A DNA stretch of 64,000 bases from Shimia isoporae (GCF_004346865.1 NZ_SMGR01000001.1:868001-932000), one strand, 5' to 3'; counted from the stretch's first letter, positions 37,594-47,110 are shown. Notes: generated from the letters alone by a model not told the origin. Program-made: numbers and translations.

Positions 37594-37623
37594 GGGGCAG
37601 GGTGCACGCACCTCTGCCCCTTT
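37594..37623 (+). terminator. terminator of maeB
   Basis: GGGGCAG pairs with CTGCCCC, extended by GGTGC / GCACC and one bulged T, followed by TTTCTT. It lies directly before the stop codon of the convergent SLC13 gene. Confidence 0.85.
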
Positions 37624-37624
37624 C

Positions 37625-39397
37625 TTACATTGGCCAGAACACGAGGATGGCGGGGATCGAGACTGCCACGACGAGGATTTCCAGCGGCAACCCCATCCTC
37701 CAGTAGTCGCCAAAGCGGTAGCCGCCGGGGCCAAGGATCAGCGTATTGTTCTTGTGGCCTATTGGCGTCAGGAAGGCAGAGCTGGCCGCGACAGCCACTG
37801 CCATCAGAAACGGGTCGGCAGAGACGCCAAGTGTATTTGCCATCTGAATGCCGACAGGCGCGGCGACGATCGTGGTCGCAGTGTTGTTCAAAACGTCTGA
37901 CAGTGTCATTGTCACGAGCATCAGGACCGTCAAAACTGCCCATGCCGGAAGGCCGGATGTGAGATCGACCAACCCGTTTGCGATGAGGGAAGTACCGCCC
38001 GAACTGTCCAGCGCAGCGCCCAGCGGGATCATAGACCCGAGCAGCACCACCACCGGCCATTCGATGTGCGTGTATAGTTCCGAGATCGGCACGATTTTGG
38101 CCAAGACGTAAGCCACGACCACCAATCCAAGCGCCACAGGAAGATAGATCAAGCCCAGTGAGGCGGCGGCAACTGCGCCAACAAACAGCCCAATCGCCAG
38201 CCACATTTTGCCGTTGGCGGTGACGACGAGGCCACGGTCAGCGAGCGGCAGACATCCAAGCCAATCTGTGACGTCGGCGCCGCGATTTTTCTGGACGAGG
38301 ATCAGGAGAATGTCGCCGGGTTGCACAACCGTTTTTCGGATTTGGGTCCGGATGCGGCGACCTTCGCGTGAAATCCCCATAAGAACCGCGCCCTGACGCC
38401 ACGCCAGACCAAGAGCCTGCGCCGACTTGCCTGCTATTCGGGCGTTGTCGGGCACCACGACTTCGATGATGTCCAGCCCGTCTCCGGCAGCCTTGAGATG
38501 CTCCTCGCGTTTCTGGTCGGAAAAGTTAAGGGAGAGGGCGGATCTAAACTCGTCCAGAGCGTCCGGCGATGCCTCAAGAACCAGTGCATCGCCTTCCTGT
38601 AGTATTGAGTTGCGCGCAGCGCCATAGCGGCGTTTGCCGTCTCGCATCAGGCCGATCACATTGACGTCGGCGTCTTCGGCGTCGCTTTCCAGTTCCGCGA
38701 GGCGCTTTCCGATCAATCTGCTTTCGGCAGGGACCGTGAGCTCGGCAATGTATTGCCCAATTTCAGCGGCTTTTTTTCCGGCGTCGTCGCGTGCGGGGAT
38801 TAAGCGCCAGCCGATCAAGGCGACAAAGGCGAGGCCAACGATCGCGGTGATACCGCCGACCGGCGCGAAGTCGAACATGCCGAAGGGTTCCCCAGTGGCT
38901 TCCTCGCGGATTGAGGCGATGATGATGTTGGGTGGGGTACCAATCAAGGTGGCCATGCCGCCAAGAATGGTGGCGAAGCTAAGCGGCATAAGCGATTTGG
39001 CGGGGCTGCGGCCTGCCTTGCGGGCGGTCTGGATGTCGACGGGCATCAGGAGCGCAAGGGCGGCCACGTTGTTCATAAATGCAGAAAGTACGGCGCCGAT
39101 GCTGCCAATGATGGCGATGTGTGCGCCCAGAGACCGCGCGCTGTCCACCAGAGTTCGCGTGATCAAGAAGACGGCGCCGGAGCGCACGAGCCCGGCCGAG
39201 ACCACAAGAACCAAAGCCACAATCAGGGTGGCGGGGTGGCCGAAGCCGGAAAAGGCATCCTTGGTAGGCACAACGCCAAGAACAACGCCGGCCATAAGTG
39301 CGGCGAAGGCCACCAGATCATACCGGAAGCGGCCCCAGAGAAGCATCGCAAAGACAAGTCCAAAAAGGCTGAAAAGGATGATCTGGTCGGTGGTCAT
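37625..39397 (-). CDS. SLC13-family anion permease with two TrkA-C domains
   Basis: 590-residue inner-membrane carrier of the SLC13/DASS type. N-terminal membrane segments (LVAFAALMAGVVLGVVP, IAIIGSIGAVLSAFMNN) hold the TLIGTPPNIIIAS signature; two soluble TrkA-C/RCK_C domains occupy about residues 205-400, and the C-terminal half repeats the carrier fold with SDVLNNTATT and TPIGHKNNTLILGPG. Substrate (dicarboxylate, sulfate or other) cannot be decided. ATG 39397 chosen by family N-terminus. The maeB neighbour is only convergent. Confidence 0.9.
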   Translation of the reverse strand: MTTDQIILFSLFGLVFAMLLWGRFRYDLVAFAALMAGVVLGVVPTKDAFSGFGHPATLIVALVLVVSAGLVRSGAVFLITRTLVDSARSLGAHIAIIGSIGAVLSAFMNNVAALALLMPVDIQTARKAGRSPAKSLMPLSFATILGGMATLIGTPPNIIIASIREEATGEPFGMFDFAPVGGITAIVGLAFVALIGWRLIPARDDAGKKAAEIGQYIAELTVPAESRLIGKRLAELESDAEDADVNVIGLMRDGKRRYGAARNSILQEGDALVLEASPDALDEFRSALSLNFSDQKREEHLKAAGDGLDIIEVVVPDNARIAGKSAQALGLAWRQGAVLMGISREGRRIRTQIRKTVVQPGDILLILVQKNRGADVTDWLGCLPLADRGLVVTANGKMWLAIGLFVGAVAAASLGLIYLPVALGLVVVAYVLAKIVPISELYTHIEWPVVVLLGSMIPLGAALDSSGGTSLIANGLVDLTSGLPAWAVLTVLMLVTMTLSDVLNNTATTIVAAPVGIQMANTLGVSADPFLMAVAVAASSAFLTPIGHKNNTLILGPGGYRFGDYWRMGLPLEILVVAVSIPAILVFWPM

Positions 39398-39536
39398 GGA
39401 AATGTGCCTGCTTGCAATCTTGTTGCGCGGAGTCAATCCCAGCACGCCCCATAAAGCAAGCGGGTTGCGACCCTTGTGGACCTTGACGTATAGAGACCCC
39501 TGACACGCGAAAAGCCAAGATATCCGGAGGCAATCC

Positions 39537-40277
39537 ATGGCCGGCCACAGTAAATGGGCAAACATTCAGCACCGCAAAGGGCGTCAGGACGCTGCGCGCT
39601 CGAAGCTGTTTTCTAAACTTGCAAAAGAGATCACCGTGGCTGCCAAGATGGGCGACCCTGATCCTGAGAAAAACCCGCGCCTGCGTCTGGCCGTGAAAGA
39701 AGCCAAAAGCCAGTCTGTCCCCAAGGATGTGATCGAACGCGCGATCAAGAAATCTGTGGCAGGTGAAGGCGACGACTACGAAGAAATCCGCTATGAGGGT
39801 TATGGCCCCAACGGCGTCGCAGTGATCGTCGAGGCTATGACCGACAACCGCAATCGCACAGCATCGACTGTGCGTTCCACCTTCTCGAAAAACGGTGGCA
39901 ACCTTGGCGAAACCGGGTCTGTTGGCTTTATGTTCGAGCGCAAGGGTGAAGTGACCTACAACGCGGAAGCGGGCGATGCCGATAGCATCTTTGAGGCCGC
40001 CATCGAGGCCGGTGCCGAGGACGTGGAAAGCTCTGAGGAAGGTCACATAATCTGGTGTGAGGATACGGATCTGAACGAAGTGTCCAATGCGCTGGAGGCA
40101 TCGCTGGGTGAATCAGAAAGCACCAAGCTGGTGTGGAAGCCGACCACGACTACCGAAATGGATCTTGAAGGCATGCAGAAGCTGATGAAGCTGATCGACG
40201 CCTTGGAAGATGATGACGACGTTCAGCGCGTTACTGCGAATTTTGAGGCTTCTGACGAGGTCATGGAGCAACTCTGA
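39537..40277 (+). CDS. YebC/PmpR family transcription or translation factor
   Basis: 246-residue YebC-type protein, now linked to relief of ribosome stalling at proline-rich stretches as well as to transcription control. The invariant N-terminus [19 protein letters not shown] and the [31 protein letters not shown] blocks are present. SD CGGAGG. Single gene with its own terminator. Confidence 0.97.
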   Translation: MAGHSKWANIQHRKGRQDAARSKLFSKLAKEITVAAKMGDPDPEKNPRLRLAVKEAKSQSVPKDVIERAIKKSVAGEGDDYEEIRYEGYGPNGVAVIVEAMTDNRNRTASTVRSTFSKNGGNLGETGSVGFMFERKGEVTYNAEAGDADSIFEAAIEAGAEDVESSEEGHIIWCEDTDLNEVSNALEASLGESESTKLVWKPTTTTEMDLEGMQKLMKLIDALEDDDDVQRVTANFEASDEVMEQL

Positions 40278-40303
40278 GTTCGGAATGCACGGCGAACTGC
40301 TAG

Positions 40304-40332
40304 AAAACCCAGTCAAAATCGCTGGGTTTTTT
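40304..40332 (+). terminator. terminator of yebC gene
   Basis: AAAACCCAG and CTGGGTTTT form a 9-bp stem with a 9-base loop, followed by TT and further T-rich sequence (GCTTTTTG). Confidence 0.88.
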
Positions 40333-40420
40333 GCTTTTTGTCGCTTTTGTCGATTTTTTTTGGTCCGGTTTCCCTTACCCTGCGTAATGAGTTCTAGATG
40401 CGTTTACCGGAAGGGATGGA

Positions 40421-40996
40421 ATGGACGCGGACAAGTTCGACCGGGTGGAAATTACGAATTCTCAAATGCTGTGGGACTGGTTGGAAGCCAATGCGAGCAG
40501 GCGGAGCAGCTTGTGGCTTGTGACTTACAAACGACATCAGGGCGCAGCGTATGTGTCCCGTGATGAAGTGCTGGATGCACTGGTGGCGTTTGGCTGGATT
40601 GACGGGCGGCGAATGGCGTTGGACGATGCACGAACGATGCAGCTTATCGGGCCGCGGAAGCAGAACGCCTGGGCGGAAAGCTACTGCGAACGTGCAGAGC
40701 GACTGATCGAAAATGGATGGATGCGTCCTCGCGGGCTGCAGGCGGTGACGGAAGCCAAGGAAGCGGGTCTCTGGCGGGCGTCTCCTCATGTCGACAAACT
40801 GGTAGTACCCGAGGATTTGGCACAAGCGCTGGCAATCGTCGGTGGTGCGCGTGCGCTATGGGACGCGGCGCCGCCTGCCTATCGCCGCAACGTGCTGCGA
40901 TGGATCGACAATGCCCGCAAGTCGGACACAAGAGCCCGCAGGGTGGCGGTGGTCGTAGACACAACCGCCCGCAACCAGCGTGTGCCGCAGATGTAA
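40421..40996 (+). CDS. YdeI/OmpD-associated family protein
   Basis: 191-residue protein with the YdeI-like core: LWDWLEANASRRSSLWLVTYKR, EVLDALVAFGWIDGRR and the RKQNAWAESYCERAERLI helix, followed by the later AYRRNVLRWIDNARKSDTRARR block. The family is often annotated as stress or antimicrobial-peptide related, but its activity is not known. SD GGAAGGG. Downstream 100 bp to the OpgC-like gene contain small inverted repeats without a T-run. Confidence 0.85.
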   Translation: MDADKFDRVEITNSQMLWDWLEANASRRSSLWLVTYKRHQGAAYVSRDEVLDALVAFGWIDGRRMALDDARTMQLIGPRKQNAWAESYCERAERLIENGWMRPRGLQAVTEAKEAGLWRASPHVDKLVVPEDLAQALAIVGGARALWDAAPPAYRRNVLRWIDNARKSDTRARRVAVVVDTTARNQRVPQM

Positions 40997-41101
40997 CACT
41001 GCCCGTGTTGCGCGGAGTCCGCGCCCCCGTTTCGCCGTAATTACATGATTTACCAAGCGTCAAGTGATCTTGGTTAATGGTTGATTACAGGTGGACCGGT
41101 G

Positions 41102-42187
41102 ATGCGGTTTGATCTTTTGGACGGGGTGCGCGGGCATCTGCTATTTATGATGATGCTGGCGCATTTGGCGGCTCAGCCCGGTATGAGCTACCTTTATGAT
41201 GTGCATCATACACGGATTATCCAGTTGCTGGATGCCGAGTTTCTGGTGTTTCTTTCCGGCCTGCTTGTGGGGATCCTCTATGTGACAAAGTTCCGGACAC
41301 CGGAACGGCTTGGCACCTTTCTGGGACAGCGGATCAACAAAATATATGCGTATTACCTTTTGTCAGCGGGGCCTTTCCTGATTTTTATCTTGATGGAGAG
41401 AGCAGGGCCGATTGCCTATCTGTTCGGGCTGGGCGAGGTCGCGGTATTGCAGAATGGTGGTGCATACTCAGACATTTTGCCAATTTACATCGTCTGCTTC
41501 ACGTTGCTTTGGGCGGGGCGGTGGTTGTTGCGTTGGCGGGCACCATGGCTGCTTCTGGTGCCGTCTGGAGCACTCTACGCGGTTAGCCTTTTTGACTACG
41601 GCGGTGGAATTTTCGGGTGGGGACAGCGGTACCTCGTTTTTGACCTTGTGGCGTGGCAGTTCCTGTTTTGCATTGCCTTTGTCTGTGGCTACAAGTTTCG
41701 TGCAGTTCTGGATTGGATCAACGGGTTGAGCCCGCGTGCCTTTGGGCTGCTTTTTGTTGTGACGGCCATTGCCGCGTTGGGGCAAAGATGGGCATTTGTT
41801 TATCCGCCTGTTGGAAGTTTGCCTGCGGATGTGGCGGATAACTGGCCGCGCATGCATTTGCATCCTGTGCATGTACTTCGCACTTTGGCCGTGGTGGCCT
41901 TCGTAACCGTGGCGATGACAAGGTCTATGCGCGGGACCGGCTGGGTGACTCGCGTTTTAAGGTGGTACTTCAGCCTGCCTTTGCTGCGATATTGCGGAAT
42001 TTGGGCGATACAGATGTTTGTGATCCACGTGTATCTGATTGCCGGATTTACCTACGTTCGGCCATCGCTGAATGGCCAGGAGGCCTTGTGGCTTGCGGTT
42101 GTTGCGCAGGCGGTATTCATGGCGTTGCCGTGGCTGATTCACAAAGCTGTTTTGCTGCCTTTGTTTGTCAAACGATCGAATGCCTAA
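41102..42187 (+). CDS. OpgC-domain membrane protein
   Basis: 361-residue polytopic protein of the OpgC type, related to membrane acyltransferases that succinylate osmoregulated periplasmic glucans. About ten hydrophobic segments follow the typical MRFDLLDGVRGHLLFMMMLAH start. ATG 41102 is preferred to a TTG 21 bp upstream. It ends with a 4-bp overlap with the argP-like gene on the other strand. No opgGH genes are nearby, so the acceptor is uncertain. Confidence 0.85.
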   Translation: MRFDLLDGVRGHLLFMMMLAHLAAQPGMSYLYDVHHTRIIQLLDAEFLVFLSGLLVGILYVTKFRTPERLGTFLGQRINKIYAYYLLSAGPFLIFILMERAGPIAYLFGLGEVAVLQNGGAYSDILPIYIVCFTLLWAGRWLLRWRAPWLLLVPSGALYAVSLFDYGGGIFGWGQRYLVFDLVAWQFLFCIAFVCGYKFRAVLDWINGLSPRAFGLLFVVTAIAALGQRWAFVYPPVGSLPADVADNWPRMHLHPVHVLRTLAVVAFVTVAMTRSMRGTGWVTRVLRWYFSLPLLRYCGIWAIQMFVIHVYLIAGFTYVRPSLNGQEALWLAVVAQAVFMALPWLIHKAVLLPLFVKRSNA

Positions 42188-43059
42188 GACAGCGCGGCGC
42201 GGGCGGTCTGCTTGATAGCTTGTGTGAGCGGTTCAAGTGCCGGTCGAAGCAAGCGGGTCGATTGCCAGAACAGGGGTGTTGCAAGGGGCGCATTGGGTAG
42301 CAAGGGTACAAGTGTTCCATTTGCCAAATGCGGAGCCACGAGAGGCGCCGGATTCATGCCCCACCCCAACCCCAGAAGGCAGGCATCCACGAACCCGCTC
42401 GAGGATGGCAGCCTGTGGCTAGGTGGTGTGGGGGCTGCACCGAGGTACTTGCCCATCCAAATTTGCTGAAGGCGGTCCTTGGGGTCAAAAACCAGCATCG
42501 GCGCCTTTGAAATGGCTGCGGCTGTTACTCCATCCGGAAAGTGGCGCGCGACAAAGGCGGGGCTTGCGGAGGCGACGTAGTCCATATCCCCCAATGGCAG
42601 GCTGTCGCAACCGGCGACCGGCGCTTCGTGCGAAGTGACAGCCGCGACGACTTCTCCGCGGCGCAGCCAGTCAGCAGAGAAGTCCTGATCATCGACCACC
42701 AGATCGAACAACAGGTCGGGTACTCTGGCGATGGCGGGTAAAACCCAAGTGGCAAGACTGTCGGCAGTGACTGCGATTCGTAGACGCGCGGAGCGAGGCG
42801 TTAGGGCATCCAGGTCACGGGCCAAAGCGTTTTCAAGCATACCTACCTGATCCAGGTGAGCGGCGAGTCTGCGTCCTGTTTCTGTGCCTTCGCAGGGTTG
42901 ACCGCGCTTCACCAAAGGCGTGCCTGCTCGGTCTTCAAGCGCCTTGAGGCGCTGGGACACAGCCGATTGGGTAATACCTAACTCGCTCGCGGCCCCTTCG
43001 AAGGAGCCATTGCGCAGAATGGCTGAAAGTGCCGCCAGTTGAGCGTAATCAATGTTCAT
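42184..43059 (-). CDS. argP: LysR-family regulator ArgP
   Basis: 291-residue ArgP/IciA-type LysR regulator controlling export of basic amino acids. The winged-helix region (LAALSAILRNGSFEGAASELGITQSAVSQRLKALE) and substrate domain are intact. It is divergent from the lysE-type gene with an 88-bp gap, the standard arrangement. The ATG at 43059 lies inside an inverted repeat (see 43057-43073). Confidence 0.93.
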   Translation of the reverse strand: MNIDYAQLAALSAILRNGSFEGAASELGITQSAVSQRLKALEDRAGTPLVKRGQPCEGTETGRRLAAHLDQVGMLENALARDLDALTPRSARLRIAVTADSLATWVLPAIARVPDLLFDLVVDDQDFSADWLRRGEVVAAVTSHEAPVAGCDSLPLGDMDYVASASPAFVARHFPDGVTAAAISKAPMLVFDPKDRLQQIWMGKYLGAAPTPPSHRLPSSSGFVDACLLGLGWGMNPAPLVAPHLANGTLVPLLPNAPLATPLFWQSTRLLRPALEPLTQAIKQTARAALS

Positions 43060-43073
43060 TAGTATCTCTAATG
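43057..43073. promoter_or_regulatory. candidate ArgP operator
   Basis: Perfect inverted repeat CATTAG-TATCT-CTAATG, which fits the T-N11-A pattern of LysR regulators and covers the argP start codon. Suited to autoregulation; the distance to lysE is about 75 bp. Confidence 0.5.
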
Positions 43074-43147
43074 CCTGTGAAGATGTTTTAATTTGAGTAA
43101 TTCGCAGGCGCGCTTTAGTCAAACCGTGCAAACGATGGAGAGACAGG

Positions 43148-43750
43148 ATGTTTGAGGCAGCGGGCGCAGGATTTGCTCTGGGGTTTTCCCTCATAATGGC
43201 GATCGGCGCACAGAATGCGTTTGTTTTGCGTCAAGGCTTGCGTGGGCAGTACGTGCTGCCGCTGGTTCTGACATGTGCGATTTCTGACGCAATCCTGATC
43301 ACCGCAGGCGTGGCTGGCTTTGGCGGGTTGATTTCCGCCAATCCATGGGCGCTCAATCTTGTTCGTTGGGGTGGAGCTGCCTTTCTTTTTGTTTACGGCG
43401 CCATGAATTTCCGGGCCGCATTTCAGGGGGGGGACAAACTTGATGACAAGGGTGGAACGGCAGGGTCGTTAAAGGCCGCGCTGGTCACCTGTCTGACGCT
43501 GACCTGGGCAAATCCACACGTGTATCTGGACACAGTCGTTCTGCTTGGAGGCATTTCGGCGCAATATGATCCAAGTTGGGCGTTTGGTATTGGCGCGGTC
43601 CTATCGAGCTTTGTGTTTTTCTTCTCGCTTGGTTTTGGGGCCCGTCTTTTGCGCCCGATTTTTACAAGTTCCCAAGCTTGGCGCGTACTGGATGTCGTCG
43701 TTGGCACGACCATGTGGGTGATTGCAGCGAGCCTCGTTTTCTCGTTCTAG
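43148..43750 (+). CDS. LysE/ArgO-family basic amino-acid exporter
   Basis: 200-residue LysE-type exporter with about six membrane segments. GFSLIMAIGAQNAFVLRQGLRG is the diagnostic N-terminus and TWANPHVYLDTVVLLG the conserved middle motif. It should export lysine and/or arginine under control of the divergent ArgP. SD GGAGAGA precedes the ATG. Confidence 0.94.
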   Translation: MFEAAGAGFALGFSLIMAIGAQNAFVLRQGLRGQYVLPLVLTCAISDAILITAGVAGFGGLISANPWALNLVRWGGAAFLFVYGAMNFRAAFQGGDKLDDKGGTAGSLKAALVTCLTLTWANPHVYLDTVVLLGGISAQYDPSWAFGIGAVLSSFVFFFSLGFGARLLRPIFTSSQAWRVLDVVVGTTMWVIAASLVFSF

Positions 43751-43846
43751 AGGGCTGCGAATTCGCACATACCCTGTTGATGGGTGGGTGTTTTGTGCGT
43801 CCGTGCGTATGGCATATTGTAAGCACAGCAACCAGTGGAGGACGTT

Positions 43847-44779
43847 ATGAGCTGGAACCCGTCGCTTGACCCAACAATGCCCGACACTACAAATCTCGAC
43901 TCGATCGAAACCGTTATTGTGCCCCGCGCGCGGGATCTGGGCGGGTTTGAAGTACGCCGCGCCCTCCCTGCTCCGAAACGACAGATGGTTGGGCCATTCA
44001 TTTTTTTCGATCAGGCAGGGCCTGCGGAGTTCATCACAGGTTCTGGAGTAGACGTCCGGCCACATCCGCACATTGGCCTTGGCACTGTCACATATCTCTA
44101 CAAGGGCGAGTTCGAGCACCGCGACAGCCTTGGGACACACCAGATGATCTATCCGGGTGAAGTAAACTGGATGGTGGCGGGCAACGGTGTGACGCATTCG
44201 GAACGCACCAGCGAAGAAACACGTAAAGCGCCGTCAAGTCTGTTCGGTATTCAGACCTGGATTGCTTTGCCGGAAGATCGTGAAGACGATCCCGCAATGT
44301 TTGAGCATCATGGCAAGGAAGCGCTTCCATTTCTGGAAGGCGAGGGAAAACAGCTCCGCCTGATCCTCGGGAATGCTTGGGGCGAACGTGCCCCGGTTAC
44401 GATGATGTCCGAAACATTCTATGCAGACGTGATCTTGCAGGCGGGTGCGAAACTCCCGATGCCTGACGATCACGAGGACCGTGGGCTCTATGTTTCGGAA
44501 GGCTCGGTTGAAATAGCTGGCGAAGTGTTTGAAGCGGGTCGCATGATGGTGTTCCGCCCAGGTGATGCGATCACGGTTACGGCCGGTCCTGCCGGCGCGC
44601 GATTGATGGCGCTGGGCGGCGAGACAATGAATGGGCCGCGACATATTTGGTGGAACTTTGTGAGTTCTTCCAAAGAGAAGATCGAAGCGGCCAAACAGGC
44701 TTGGGCCGAAGGGGATTGGGAACACGGGCGCTTCCAGCTTCCTCCCGGTGACGATGCGGAGTTTATTCCTTTGCCCTAA
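43847..44779 (+). CDS. pirin family protein
   Basis: 310-residue bicupin pirin. The N-terminal metal site is in HPHIGLGTVTYLYKGEFEHRDS and GEVNWMVAGNGVTHSERT; the C-terminal cupin follows. Bacterial pirins range from quercetinase-like enzymes to binding partners of metabolic enzymes, so no role is assigned. ATG 43847 follows GTGGAGG; an in-frame GTG four codons upstream overlaps that SD and is rejected. Confidence 0.93.
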   Translation: MSWNPSLDPTMPDTTNLDSIETVIVPRARDLGGFEVRRALPAPKRQMVGPFIFFDQAGPAEFITGSGVDVRPHPHIGLGTVTYLYKGEFEHRDSLGTHQMIYPGEVNWMVAGNGVTHSERTSEETRKAPSSLFGIQTWIALPEDREDDPAMFEHHGKEALPFLEGEGKQLRLILGNAWGERAPVTMMSETFYADVILQAGAKLPMPDDHEDRGLYVSEGSVEIAGEVFEAGRMMVFRPGDAITVTAGPAGARLMALGGETMNGPRHIWWNFVSSSKEKIEAAKQAWAEGDWEHGRFQLPPGDDAEFIPLP

Positions 44780-44825
44780 AACATAAAATCCTAAAGTCGT
44801 TAACCTGTTTGCTATCTCGACATTC

Positions 44826-44863
44826 CTGATCTGCCATGATCCATTGCGGCCATGGCAGATCAG
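44826..44863 (+). promoter_or_regulatory. 13-bp perfect inverted repeat enclosing the DMT-transporter start codon
   Basis: Arms CTGATCTGCCATG (44826-44838) and CATGGCAGATCAG (44851-44863) are perfectly complementary with a 12-base loop. The right arm contains the ATG (44852) and the first codons of the transporter. In RNA this would hide the start codon; in DNA it could be an operator. No clear Shine-Dalgarno lies in the loop. Confidence 0.7.
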
Positions 44864-45757
44864 CACGCACATAATCCGGTTAAGGGCGTTTTTTGGATGC
44901 TCGTTACAGGGCTGTGCTTTGTCGCTGTGACGGCGTTGGTCAAAATGGTCGGTCCGAGGTTGCCGGCTGCGGAAACAGCGTTTCTTCGATATGCGCTAGG
45001 CATCGTTTTTCTCATCCCCATGATCCGGCCGATTTTGCAGGCCAACCTGACCAAGCGGCAGGTAGGCTTGTTTGCGTCACGTGGCGTGATGCACACGGCT
45101 GGAGTGGTGCTCTGGTTTTACGCGATGGCGCGCATTCCCATCGCTGAGGTCACCGCGATGAATTACCTGTCCCCGGTGTATGTGACTGTTGGCGCTGCGC
45201 TTTTTCTTGGGGAGAAGCTGGCGGCGCGGAGGATTTTCGCCGTGGCGATGGCCTTGATTGGAGTGCTGATCATTCTACGCCCCGGATTTCGTGAACTGAG
45301 TTCCGGGCACATCGCGATGCTGGGAACGGCATTGTCGTTTGCCGGCGGGTATCTGATCGCCAAAATCCTGAGTGAAGAGGTCAGCGCGACGGTGGTCGTC
45401 GGGATGTTGTCAGTGACGGTGACAATTGGTTTGGCGCCTTTGGCCGCTGCGGTTTGGGTGACGCCGACGGCGTCGGAATTGGCAATCTTGTTCGCTGTTG
45501 CATGCTTCGCCACGGCAGGGCACTACACGATGACACTGGCCTTTGCCGCGGCACCGGTGACCGTCACGCAACCTGTCAGTTTTTTGCAGATGGTTTGGGC
45601 GGTTTTGTTGGGCTGGGTTGTGTTTCAGGAGGAGCCTGACTTCTGGGTTATTGTTGGTGCAGGTGTGATAATCGCCGCCATTAGTTTCATGACGTGGCGC
45701 GAGGCTGTGATAAAGCGCAGACAGGTGACGCCGCTGGTTGGGCAGACCAAGGTCTAG
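44852..45757 (+). CDS. DMT-family (EamA) transporter
   Basis: 301-residue drug/metabolite exporter with ten membrane segments in two EamA repeats; family members export amino acids, nucleobases or other metabolites. The first repeat starts GVFWMLVTGLCFVAVTALVK, the second at about residue 150. The start ATG is within a perfect hairpin and lacks an evident SD. A DUF-type exported protein follows after 56 bp. Substrate unknown. Confidence 0.92.
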   Translation: MADQHAHNPVKGVFWMLVTGLCFVAVTALVKMVGPRLPAAETAFLRYALGIVFLIPMIRPILQANLTKRQVGLFASRGVMHTAGVVLWFYAMARIPIAEVTAMNYLSPVYVTVGAALFLGEKLAARRIFAVAMALIGVLIILRPGFRELSSGHIAMLGTALSFAGGYLIAKILSEEVSATVVVGMLSVTVTIGLAPLAAAVWVTPTASELAILFAVACFATAGHYTMTLAFAAAPVTVTQPVSFLQMVWAVLLGWVVFQEEPDFWVIVGAGVIIAAISFMTWREAVIKRRQVTPLVGQTKV

Positions 45758-45813
45758 GCTGTCTTTGCGTTTTGTTCCCAAGGCGTTAGTCTCTCGCGTA
45801 AAGGGAGAGCAGG

Positions 45814-46470
45814 ATGAAGAGATCAACACTTTTTTCGGCAGTTGCCGGGCTGGTGCCTATGGCAGCGGTGGCGGGCAACATGATGGTCGATACGGGCGAG
45901 GAGATGGGCACGCACGGGGACCCTTACGAAGGCGCCGTGTTGCTGCAGGAATGTATTTTTGAAGCCGAAGAGCCTTATTGCAGCTTTATTGCCGGTGGGG
46001 CGACCTTTTATGCGACCTGGGAGGCTCCGACACCCGGGTATGTGTTGGAGGCAATCGGTACGCTCTATCAGAATGCGCCGTTGATGCTGCGGGCGGACAT
46101 CATTTCCTTGGGGGATGTGTCGGCCGATATCGCCATCCACAGTTTTGAGCTGGATCCAGATCTGGATTGGTTTGCGGAAACCCGCGGTTTTTTGCAAGGG
46201 CAATGGATGCTCGCGGCAAATCCGAAATACCAGAGCCACGTGGATGGCTCTAACGTGACCGAATACGCGGATGGCCAGGTTCAGTCGGAATATGTGATGG
46301 AGCTGGCACACACCTGCAACGGTGCCAATGAACAAGGGCCGGTGTTGATCGCCTGGGCCAATCCGTGGGACGATCCGGCTTGTTTGATCCTCGACACGGT
46401 CACGCCTGAACAGATCCGGGCGCGTCTTGTGGGCGGGGACGGAGCGCAGGCGATTTACATTCGTCCGTGA
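45814..46470 (+). CDS. exported hypothetical protein
   Basis: 218-residue secreted or periplasmic protein of no family I recognise. A signal peptide (MKRSTLFSAVAGLVPMAAVAG) is followed by an acidic domain with two cysteines early and two late (CIFEAEEPYC; HTCNG and PACL), which could form disulfides. SD GGGAGAG. It ends 4 bp before the convergent betI stop. Confidence 0.75.
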   Translation: MKRSTLFSAVAGLVPMAAVAGNMMVDTGEEMGTHGDPYEGAVLLQECIFEAEEPYCSFIAGGATFYATWEAPTPGYVLEAIGTLYQNAPLMLRADIISLGDVSADIAIHSFELDPDLDWFAETRGFLQGQWMLAANPKYQSHVDGSNVTEYADGQVQSEYVMELAHTCNGANEQGPVLIAWANPWDDPACLILDTVTPEQIRARLVGGDGAQAIYIRP

Positions 46471-46474
46471 GGCG

Positions 46475-47059
46475 TCAGGCCGCGTTGTCCAGCATCAGCA
46501 TGGCAAAGCGGCGAGCCTCGGCGCGGGCTGCGGCAGCATCAAGGGCTTCGTTGGCTTGCGCGGCCTCCAACCAAACACCATCCATATAACTTTGAAGAGC
46601 TTCGCGCACGATTTCGCGTCGGCTGTCAGGCAGCAGGCTCCGGAGTTCGGCACGGAAGTGGCTGGTCACGCGGGCACGGTTGATGCGGTGCAGGCGTGAC
46701 AGGCTGTCAACATAGGGGGCATTGGCCCAGAATTGCATCCAGATGGAACACTGCTCGATTGTATAGAGCCGATCGGAAAAGTTGGCGTCGATCACGGCCA
46801 TAAGCCGGTCTAGCGGCGTTTCGGCATTGGCATAGCGCTCAAGCTGCGCTTCTTTCAGGAGTGTCAACATGCGCCGCATGGTGGCCTCCATCAGTTTTTC
46901 CTTTGAGCCGAAATAGTAGTTGATCGAGGCAGCGGACGCGCCGGCTTCGGCTGCGATTTCTGCCATAGTGACAGCGGCATAGCCGCGTTTATGCACAGCC
47001 GTCACGGTGGCGTGGATCAACTCTTCATGTCGGATATCGCGGATACGTGTTCGGCCCAT
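46475..47059 (-). CDS. betI: transcriptional repressor BetI
   Basis: 194-residue TetR-type repressor of choline-to-betaine genes. N-terminal helix-turn-helix AVTMAEIAAEAGASAASINYYFGSKEKL is diagnostic. Divergent from betB; the ATG at 47059 is selected as the codon that begins the family-typical RDIRHEELIHAT block. Expected to be released by choline. Confidence 0.95.
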   Translation of the reverse strand: MGRTRIRDIRHEELIHATVTAVHKRGYAAVTMAEIAAEAGASAASINYYFGSKEKLMEATMRRMLTLLKEAQLERYANAETPLDRLMAVIDANFSDRLYTIEQCSIWMQFWANAPYVDSLSRLHRINRARVTSHFRAELRSLLPDSRREIVREALQSYMDGVWLEAAQANEALDAAAARAEARRFAMLMLDNAA

Positions 47060-47110
47060 GGCGCTACTTTGACGGGAGCGGGCCCTCGGCGCAATATTGT
47101 GGGTCAAATA

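Noticed and set aside
41052..41074. ACCAAG / CTTGGT inverted repeat before the OpgC-like gene
   Set aside because: Only a 6-bp stem with an 11-base loop and no T-run; not distinguishable from chance.
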